From SM23-32 sp964434535 (lineage in GTDB: Bacteria; Planctomycetota; Brocadiia; SM23-32): a stretch of DNA of 24,352 bases. The notes under the pieces were generated by a model that saw nothing but the letters and a program-made list of their open reading frames with translations, was not told the origin of the DNA and did no database searches. Each line of letters begins with the position of its first letter. Positions within the stretch are counted from its first letter, which is position 1. Positions 19,266-24,352 of the stretch are shown here, one piece after another. A program made the position numbers and the translations under genes. The stretch is taken from positions 1 to 24,352 of the forward strand of contig CAYSWA010000032.1 in assembly GCA_964434535.1 (NCBI GenBank), given 5' to 3'.

Positions 19266-21179
19266 GTGACCTGGCGCGCCTTCATCATCGGGCTGCTCTT
19301 CGCCGCCGGCATCGCCCTCTTAGAGCCATGGGTGAGCTGGGCCAAGGGCTGGGGCGGATTCAGCGGCAACGCCTTCCCGGCCGGCGCCATGATGGTGCTG
19401 GTCGTCCTCACGCTCGGCCTGAACGTCATTCTGAAGCTGGCGCGGCGCGGCTGGGAGCTCTCCCAGGCCGAGCTGATGCTCGTTTACTGCATGCTCATCG
19501 TCGCCGCCACCTTCCCCGGCGACGGCCTGGCGCGGTTCTGGTTCTCCTTCACCGCCGCTCCCCCTTACCTGGCCGAGAGGCCGGACGTCTACTGGGAGGA
19601 AGACGGCGCCCTGACCTATGCCCCCGAGGCGCTGGTGCTGAGCAAGCGGCCCGGCGACGTGGCCGCCAGGCGCTACTTCGAGGGCCGCTCGCCCGGCGTG
19701 CCCTGGAGCCGCTGGGCCCGGCCGCTGGCGCACTGGGCCGTCTTCTTCGTGCTGCTTTACCTCGCCGTGTTCTTCCTGTTCGCCATCCTCAGGCGGCAGT
19801 GGGCGGAGTCGGAGCGGCTGATGTTTCCGCTGGCGCGGGTGCCCCTGGAGTTCACCGAGGAGGCGGCGGGCCGGGGCCTGCTGCCCCGGCTCTTCTCAGA
19901 GAAGGGCTTCATGGCCGGGCTGATCTTCTCGCTGGGCTTTCGGCTCTTCCGGGCGCTGCCCCTGTTTTTCGGGGCCGATAGCGGCATCTCGATCTCCATC
20001 CCGTTCCACGACATGTTCCTGGGCACCCCGCTGGAGCCGATGGGCTTCGCCAACGTGGACCTGTGGTACTCGGCCGTCGGCTTCGCCTACCTGGTGCCGG
20101 CCGACGTGTCCTTGAGCATCTGGTTCTTCTACTTCTTCGCGCGGGCGGAGCTTCAGACGGCCCACTGGCTCGGCTACGGTCACCTGGGCGGCGCCCTGAT
20201 GGCCTGGCAGCAGGCCGGGGCCTACATCGCCTTCACCGTCGGCGTGCTGTTCATGGCGCGCCGCCATCTCTGGGCCGTGGCCGGCAAGGCCCTGGGGCTG
20301 AAGCGCATGGACGACGCGCGCGAGCCCGTCCCCTACCGCTTCGCCTTCTACGGCCTGGTGCTCTCGGTGGCGGGCTGCCTGGCCTGGTACGTGTATCACG
20401 GCATGCGGCTGAGCACAGCGGTGCTCGTCTTCGCCATGATCATGTGCTGGTACATGGTCTACGCCCGCGTGGTGGCTCAGGCCGGCCTCTACGTGGCCAG
20501 GACGACGTGGCGGATGCCGGAGTTCGTGCACGGGATCACCGGCGGCCGCCTGATGGGCCCGCAGGGGGCGGTGATCGCCGCGCTCCAGGACCCGCTGCTG
20601 GTGACCGGCGGCACGTGCTACCTGGCGCCGATCGCCGCCAACGCCTTCCGCATCGCCGAGGTCTTCCGCGAGCGCTGGCGTCGCCTGCTGGTGCCGGCCC
20701 TGATGGCAGCGTTCCTGGTCTCGATGGCCTGCGGGACGTGGACCTCGCTGCGCACCGCCTACAGCATGGGCGGGGCCAACTACTCCGACTGGTGGGGCCA
20801 GACGGCCGAGGTCAGGTGGCGCCTCGACGCCGCCCAGGCCGTCATCAAGCAGCCGAGCCAGTCGGCGGAGGGGCGCCCGGGCTTCCTGCTGATGGGGCTG
20901 GCCGGCATGGGCGTGATGATGTTCATGCGCGCCCGGTTCTACTGGTGGCCCGTCCACGCCATCGGGTTGCTCTCCTGCGCGAGCTGGCATGCCAACCGGC
21001 TCTGGCTCCCCTTCCTGCTCGGATGGACGATCAAGGTCGGCATCATGAAGTTCTCCGGCGGCCGGCTGCTGCGCGACGCCCGCTACTTCTTCATCGCGCT
21101 GATCGCCGTGGAGGCGTTCGTGGGCGGCGTCTCGACCCTGGTGCGCACCATCAGCGGGGGCACCGTGGCCGGCTTCTGA
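19266..21179 (+). CDS. Polytopic membrane protein, DUF6785/DUF6784-like (tandem copy 2)
   Basis: The 637-aa paralogue starts with GTG (VTWRAFIIGL) after GGGAGGGGC. Its N-terminus aligns without gap to copies 1 and 3, which supports this start. Shared blocks include RRQWAESERLMFPLARVPLEFTE, VGFAYLVPADVSLSIWFFYFF, FAMIMCWYMVYARVVAQAGLYVAR and PEFVHGITGGR. Over most of its length it is closer to copy 3 than to copy 1 (for example AGCLAWYVYHG and the SLSIWFFYFFAR stretch), yet near the end it carries the 66-bp block identical to copy 1. About a dozen membrane helices are visible. The soluble loop YWEEDGALTYAPEALVLSKRPGD is kept as in copy 1. Function is unknown; a transporter-like role is inferred from topology. 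Confidence 0.8.
   Translation: MTWRAFIIGLLFAAGIALLEPWVSWAKGWGGFSGNAFPAGAMMVLVVLTLGLNVILKLARRGWELSQAELMLVYCMLIVAATFPGDGLARFWFSFTAAPPYLAERPDVYWEEDGALTYAPEALVLSKRPGDVAARRYFEGRSPGVPWSRWARPLAHWAVFFVLLYLAVFFLFAILRRQWAESERLMFPLARVPLEFTEEAAGRGLLPRLFSEKGFMAGLIFSLGFRLFRALPLFFGADSGISISIPFHDMFLGTPLEPMGFANVDLWYSAVGFAYLVPADVSLSIWFFYFFARAELQTAHWLGYGHLGGALMAWQQAGAYIAFTVGVLFMARRHLWAVAGKALGLKRMDDAREPVPYRFAFYGLVLSVAGCLAWYVYHGMRLSTAVLVFAMIMCWYMVYARVVAQAGLYVARTTWRMPEFVHGITGGRLMGPQGAVIAALQDPLLVTGGTCYLAPIAANAFRIAEVFRERWRRLLVPALMAAFLVSMACGTWTSLRTAYSMGGANYSDWWGQTAEVRWRLDAAQAVIKQPSQSAEGRPGFLLMGLAGMGVMMFMRARFYWWPVHAIGLLSCASWHANRLWLPFLLGWTIKVGIMKFSGGRLLRDARYFFIALIAVEAFVGGVSTLVRTISGGTVAGF
21039..21104 (+). repeat. 66-bp block identical to 19032-19097
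   Basis: This is the second copy of the identical block, near the 3' end of tandem copy 2. Both copies encode the same C-terminal loop and helix. The identity stops within a few bases on each side. Confidence 0.85.
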
Positions 21180-21204
21180 GGGGCGGGCGGGGCTGGCCGT
21201 CGCT

Positions 21205-21233
21205 TTGACCGCCGGGCCGGGCTGGCGTATACT
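21205..21233 (+). promoter_or_regulatory. Predicted promoter for the third tandem membrane-protein gene
   Basis: TTGACC (21205-21210), a 17-bp spacer and TATACT (21228-21233), 54 bp before the ATG at 21288. The sequence GTCGCTTTGAC is shared with the promoter of copy 2. Confidence 0.6.
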
Positions 21234-21287
21234 CGCCCCTCCGGTCGGCGGCAGCGCCGGAGCGCAGCACTCCATCGGGGCCGAAGC

Positions 21288-23225
21288 ATGACCTGGCGCG
21301 CCTTCATCCTGGGGCTCATCTTCTGCGCGGCGATCAGCCTGCTGGAGCCCTACGTGAGCCATGTCAGGGGCTGGGGCAGCTTCAGCAACGCCTCCTTCCC
21401 CACCGGCGCCGTCCTGGTGCTGGTCGTCCTCACCGTGGGGCTCAACGTCCTGCTCAAGCTGATCCGCCGGGGGTGGGAGCTCTCGCAGGCCGAACTGATG
21501 CTGGTCTGGTGCATGCTGATCGTGGCGCTGACGTTCCCCGGCGACGCGATCGAGCGGTTCTGGAGCGGCTACATGGCCGGCCCGCCCTACATGGCCCGCC
21601 GCGCAGACATCCCCTGGGAGGAGAGCGGCGGGGCGCTGGACCTGACGCCGGACGGCATCGTGCTGAGCACCGATCCGCGCTCCGTGGCCGCACAGAAGTA
21701 CTTCCAGGGCGCCGAGAGCGGCCAGTGGGGCCGGGTGCCCTGGGGCTACTGGTGGAAGCCGCTCCTGCACTGGGGCGCCTTCTACGTGATGATCTACCTG
21801 GCCGTCTTCTTCCTGATGGGCATACTGCGCCGCCAGTGGGTCGAGTCGGAGCGGCTGATGTTCCCGCTGGCGCGCGTTCCCCTCGAGTTCACCGAGGGGA
21901 GCGCGGGGCGCGGGCTGCTGCCGGCCATCTTCAGCGAGAGGGGCTTCCGCTACGGGCTGGTCTTCGCGCTCGCCTTCCGCCTCCTGCGGGCCATGCCCTT
22001 GATCTTCGGCGCCGAGAGCGGCTGGGCGCTCGCGATCCCCCTGCGCGACATCTTCACCGGCACGCCGCTGCAACCGATGGACTTCGACAACATCGATCTC
22101 TGGCCCCAGGCGGTCGGCTTCGCCTTCCTGGTGCCGGCCGACGTGAGTTTGAGCATCTGGTTCTTCTACTTCTTCGCCCGCATGGAGCTTCAGACGGCGA
22201 GCTGGCTCGGCCTCCAGGGCGGGGGCACCTACGGGCCGATCATGTGGTGGCAGCAGGCGGGGGCCTACATCGCCCTGACGCTGGCCATGCTCTACATGGC
22301 GCGCCGCCACCTGGCCACCGTGGCGCGCAAAGCGCTCGGCCTCTCGCGGGTGGACGACTCGGAGGAACCGGTCAGCTACCGCGTGGGCTTCTGGGGGCTG
22401 GTGCTCTCCGTGGCCGGCTGCCTGGGCTGGTACGTCTACCACGGCACGAGCTGGCTCTCGGCGGTGCTGATCTTCGCCATGATCATGTGCTGGTACATGG
22501 TCTACGCGCGCATGGTGGCCCAGGCCGGCCTCTACGTGGGCCGCACCATCTGGCACCTGCCGGAGTTCGTGCACGGCATCACCGGCGGGCGCGTGCTCGG
22601 CGCGCCGGGGGCCGTCATCTCCACCATGCAGGACACGATCCTGATCACCGGCGGCACGGCGTTCCTCTCGCCGATGGCGATCAACGCCTTCCGCATCTCC
22701 GAGGTGTTCAAGAAGCGCTGGCGCCGGCTGCTGCTGCCCATCCTCGTGCTCTCCTTCCTCGTCGCGATGGTCTGCGCCCAGTACACCCAGCTCAACAGCG
22801 CCTACATGCTCGGCGCGGCGAACTTCTCCGACTACGCCTGGGCCCAGCGCGACGACATCAAGTGGCGCTTCGACGCCGCCCACCGGATCATCACCCAGCC
22901 GAGCCAGTCGGCCGAGCCGCACCCGGGGCCGTTGCTGCTCGGCCTGTTCGCCACCGGGCTGGTCACGTTCATGCGGGCGCGGTTCTACTGGTGGCCGATC
23001 CACCCGATCGGCCTGCTCTCCTGCAGTAGCTGGCACGCGCAGCGGCTATGGCTTCCTTTCCTGCTCGGTTGGATGGTCAAGGTGGGTATCATGAAGTTCG
23101 CCGGCGGGCGCCAGCTGCGCGCCGCGCGCTACTTCTTCGTCGCCCTGATCCTGGTCGAGGCGTTCGCCGGCGGCGTCTCCACGGTGGTCCGCACGCTCAC
23201 TCAGGGCGCCGTGCCGGGCTTCTGA
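21288..23225 (+). CDS. Polytopic membrane protein, DUF6785/DUF6784-like (tandem copy 3)
   Basis: The 645-aa third paralogue starts at ATG 21288 (MTWRAFILGL), with all family blocks present: RRQWVESERLMFPLARVPLEFTE, GFAFLVPADVSLSIWFFYFFARMEL, FAMIMCWYMVYARMVAQAGLYVGR and FYWWPIHPIGLLSCSSWHAQRLW. The soluble loop near residues 100-150 differs (ADIPWEESGGALDLTPDGIVLSTDPRS) from the YWEEDG version of copies 1 and 2, and is the likeliest place for altered ligand or partner specificity. The gene ends VPGF, like the APGF and VAGF ends of its neighbours. Together the three copies could make related transporters or a hetero-oligomer; neither is shown. Confidence 0.8.
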   Translation: MTWRAFILGLIFCAAISLLEPYVSHVRGWGSFSNASFPTGAVLVLVVLTVGLNVLLKLIRRGWELSQAELMLVWCMLIVALTFPGDAIERFWSGYMAGPPYMARRADIPWEESGGALDLTPDGIVLSTDPRSVAAQKYFQGAESGQWGRVPWGYWWKPLLHWGAFYVMIYLAVFFLMGILRRQWVESERLMFPLARVPLEFTEGSAGRGLLPAIFSERGFRYGLVFALAFRLLRAMPLIFGAESGWALAIPLRDIFTGTPLQPMDFDNIDLWPQAVGFAFLVPADVSLSIWFFYFFARMELQTASWLGLQGGGTYGPIMWWQQAGAYIALTLAMLYMARRHLATVARKALGLSRVDDSEEPVSYRVGFWGLVLSVAGCLGWYVYHGTSWLSAVLIFAMIMCWYMVYARMVAQAGLYVGRTIWHLPEFVHGITGGRVLGAPGAVISTMQDTILITGGTAFLSPMAINAFRISEVFKKRWRRLLLPILVLSFLVAMVCAQYTQLNSAYMLGAANFSDYAWAQRDDIKWRFDAAHRIITQPSQSAEPHPGPLLLGLFATGLVTFMRARFYWWPIHPIGLLSCSSWHAQRLWLPFLLGWMVKVGIMKFAGGRQLRAARYFFVALILVEAFAGGVSTVVRTLTQGAVPGF

Positions 23226-23272
23226 GTCGCCGCCCCTTGCCTCCGCCCTCCCCCATCTGCCACCCTAAAGGC

Positions 23273-23965
23273 ATGGCGGGCGCAGAGCCGATCATCGGGA
23301 CGCTCAACGAGAACCCCCTCCACGCGGCGCTCAAGCAGTGGTACGCCGAGCCGGGCGACCTGCTGGAGCAGCCCGTCGACGGCTACGTCGTCGACATCGT
23401 CCGCGGCGAGCTGCTTATCGAGATACAGACCGCCGGCCTCTACCCCGTCCGCGAGAAGCTCCGCGACCTGACGGCCGAGCGGCGCGTGCGGCTGGTCTGC
23501 CCGCTGCCGCAGGACAAGTGGCTGGTCAAGCTGCCGCACGAGCCGCACTGCGAGCCCGAGCGCCGCCTCTCGCCCAAGCACTGCGGGCCGCTCCACATCT
23601 TCGAAGAGCTGGTGCGGATCCCCCGCCTGCTCGCCGAGCCGAACTTCGCCCTGGAGGTGCTGCTGACCCGCCAGGAGGAGGTGCGCCGCCGCGAGCCGGG
23701 CCGCTGCTGGCGCCGCCGGGGCTGGCTCGTCAAGGAGCGCCGCCTGGTCGATGTGCTGGAGCGCCACCTCCTCGGGCGGCCGGCCGACGCGCTGGCGCTG
23801 CTGCCCGATTGCCTGCCGAGCGAGTTCACGACCGCCGAGCTGGCCCGCTGCGCCGAGATCGCACGCGCCCTCGCCCAGAAGGCGTGCTACTGCCTGCGCA
23901 AGATGGGCCTGATCCGCCAGAGCCGCCGCGACCGCAGCGGCATCGTCTACCGCATCGCCGCCTGA
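23273..23965 (+). CDS. Uncharacterised protein: PD-(D/E)XK-like N-terminus, winged-helix-like C-terminus
   Basis: The 230-aa product begins IGTLNENPLHAALKQWYAEPGD. The segment E32...D41...E50-I-Q52 (GDLLEQPV, VVDIVRGELLIEIQT) has the spacing of the PD-(D/E)XK nuclease core, with Gln in place of the usual Lys. Related hypothetical proteins with DIVRGDLLIEIQT-type motifs are familiar to me, but no function is established. Residues about 160-230 (FTTAELARCAEIARALAQKACYCLRKMGLI...GIVYRI) look like a winged helix-turn-helix with a beta wing. The ATG at 23273 follows TAAAGG. The gene starts 47 bp after membrane-protein copy 3 without a clear promoter of its own. A DNA-binding nuclease-like or regulatory role is inferred; catalytic competence is uncertain because of Q52. 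Confidence 0.7.
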   Translation: MAGAEPIIGTLNENPLHAALKQWYAEPGDLLEQPVDGYVVDIVRGELLIEIQTAGLYPVREKLRDLTAERRVRLVCPLPQDKWLVKLPHEPHCEPERRLSPKHCGPLHIFEELVRIPRLLAEPNFALEVLLTRQEEVRRREPGRCWRRRGWLVKERRLVDVLERHLLGRPADALALLPDCLPSEFTTAELARCAEIARALAQKACYCLRKMGLIRQSRRDRSGIVYRIAA

Positions 23966-24002
23966 GGGGCTGAGACTCCAGGCTGCGTGCGCGGCAGCGG
24001 CA

Positions 24003-24031
24003 TTGACAACCAAGTCAAGATCCCGTACACT
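24003..24031 (+). promoter_or_regulatory. Strong predicted sigma-70 promoter upstream of hairpin cluster
   Basis: TTGACA (24003-24008, 6/6), a 17-bp spacer and TACACT (24026-24031, 4/6). Transcription would begin near 24038, directly before three hairpins. No plus-strand protein gene follows inside the window. Confidence 0.6.
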
Positions 24032-24037
24032 CAACAT

Positions 24038-24110
24038 CAATCCGGGAGACCGGAGGTGGATCGCCCGTGAAGGGCGAGCGTGAGAGGGCCCCGTGAGGGG
24101 CTCTTTCATT
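24038..24110 (+). ncRNA. Candidate small structured RNA with three consecutive hairpins
   Basis: Downstream of the promoter at 24003-24031 come three hairpins in about 66 nt. The first (24041-24054) has arms TCCGG/CCGGA and a GAGA tetraloop. The second (24061-24077) has arms TCGCCC/GGGCGA and a GTGAA loop. The third (24083-24106) is a 10-bp stem including G-U pairs, with core GCCCC/GGGGC and a GTGA tetraloop. It ends in CTCTTTCATTT, which could terminate transcription. GAGA and GTGA are GNRA-type loops. The RNA would be about 65-75 nt and would end over the stop codon of the convergent DUF3800-like gene. I do not recognise a known RNA family. A GGAGGTGG at 24052-24059 with GTG at 24067 could open a 9-codon frame, so a leader peptide is the alternative. 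Confidence 0.5.
24083..24106 (+). terminator. Hairpin terminator of the candidate RNA
   Basis: The stem pairs 24083-24092 with 24097-24106 around a GTGA loop. Ten consecutive pairs form, two or so of them G-U, and the 3' side runs into TTTCATTT. On the opposite strand the hairpin overlaps the stop codon of the DUF3800-like gene (24106-24108) but lacks a U-tract, so the plus-strand role is favoured. Confidence 0.5.
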
Positions 24111-24352
24111 TGGGGTAGAGCACCTTCCCGTAGCCCTCGACCCGACCGTCGTAAAGGTGGCGGTTGAACTTCGGGGTAGCTGCCTGCAGCAGCCGCTTCC
24201 CGAACGGGCCGGGACCGCTGCTTACGCAGCCATTCTCCACCAGAATGGCCTGACGTACGGGATGCGCCAGTACGTCGGCCAGTTGGAGCCCGGCAATGTT
24301 CGCCCGCTTGGGCTTCAGCTTCAACTGCCGTGACGTCAGCTCGACTTTCGAC
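24106..24352 (-). CDS. DUF3800-like protein, C-terminal part (gene runs off the window)
   Basis: Only the last 81 or so residues are inside the window; the frame stays open to the right edge. The sequence ELTSRQLKLKPKRANIAGLQLADVLAHPVRQ, then FGKRLL and RVEGYGKVLYPK at the end, matches what I know of DUF3800 C-termini. These typically read KPKSANIAGLQLADL near the end and finish with a GYG-K-P motif. DUF3800 proteins are RNase H-like in predicted fold, of unsettled function, and often found in mobile or defence-rich regions. A TTG at 24324 is not the true start because the family homology continues upstream of it. Its end faces the candidate small RNA, with the RNA's terminator overlapping the stop codon. 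Base composition here is less G+C-rich than in the metabolic genes. Confidence 0.7.
   Translation of the reverse strand, partial: SKVELTSRQLKLKPKRANIAGLQLADVLAHPVRQAILVENGCVSSGPGPFGKRLLQAATPKFNRHLYDGRVEGYGKVLYPK

Noticed and set aside
19896..23036. Very long open frame (1046 codons) on the minus strand across two membrane-protein genes
   Set aside because: It is antisense to clearly conserved membrane proteins. The His/Gln/Gly/Asp-rich product is what the reverse frame of G+C-biased codons gives, and no domain is visible.
24067..24096. Nine-codon frame starting GTG after GGAGGTGG within the hairpin cluster
   Set aside because: The Shine-Dalgarno match is good, but the frame is tiny, lies inside stem-loops and precedes no plus-strand gene it could regulate. 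It is kept only as an alternative explanation for the RNA.
24106..24324. Self-contained 72-aa minus-strand gene starting at TTG 24324
   Set aside because: The reading frame stays open to the window edge and family-like residues (ELTSRQ) continue upstream, so it is the tail of a longer gene.
1..24352. CRISPR arrays, tRNA, rRNA and insertion sequences
   Set aside because: No regularly spaced repeats of CRISPR length, no cloverleaf or rRNA segment and no transposase were seen by eye; a dedicated scan was not possible.

Overview
The window is about 70% G+C, densely coded and bacterial. A transmembrane Ser/Thr kinase sits beside a transmembrane FHA protein, with a large uncharacterised membrane-protein family, sugar-acid catabolism and a GH32-like glycosidase. 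This mix resembles Planctomycetota or a neighbouring phylum, probably a metagenome-assembled genome. That is an inference from gene content; there is no rRNA or tRNA to confirm it.

Layout. Positions 1-379 hold no supportable gene, only short degenerate repeats and hairpins. At 380-6003 lies a sugar-acid module. A D-galactonate dehydratase (minus strand) diverges from a four-gene plus-strand operon: SMP-30 lactonase, KDPG/KDPGal-type aldolase, PfkB-type 2-keto-3-deoxy sugar-acid kinase, and an uncharacterised 326-aa protein. An SGNH hydrolase with its own promoter follows. Together the enzymes could take an aldonolactone through the aldonate and 2-keto-3-deoxy acid to pyruvate and glyceraldehyde 3-phosphate.

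Positions 6022-10536 (minus) hold a signalling cluster transcribed FHA protein, then DUF4438 protein, then Ser/Thr kinase. Kinase and FHA protein share one plan: cytoplasmic signalling domain, one membrane helix, exported helical-repeat region. The gap 10537-10912 contains divergent promoters and the remnant of a broken gene. A GH32-like glycosidase (10913-12463) converges on an SNF/NSS sodium symporter (12521-14635) across a strong hairpin. Two small membrane/coiled-coil genes (14848-15870), a 60-aa membrane protein (15912-16094) and a RicT/PSP1 protein (16227-17042) follow.

Positions 17241-23225 carry three tandem paralogues of a large polytopic membrane protein (DUF6785/DUF6784-like), each preceded by its own promoter-like element. 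Next come a protein with a PD-(D/E)XK-like N-terminus and a winged-helix-like C-terminus (23273-23965), then a promoter followed by three consecutive small-loop hairpins, read here as a candidate small structured RNA (about 24038-24110). The last feature is the 3' end of a DUF3800-like gene cut by the window edge. This right end looks less G+C rich than the rest and may be an accessory insertion.

Throughout, plus-strand genes are preceded by recognisable sigma-70-type promoters (TTGAC-like, 16-18 bp spacer, TANNNT), usually about 42-54 nt before the start codon. The strongest leads for novelty are the three-hairpin RNA and its neighbours, the tandem membrane-protein array with a mosaic identical block, and the kinase/DUF4438/FHA cluster.
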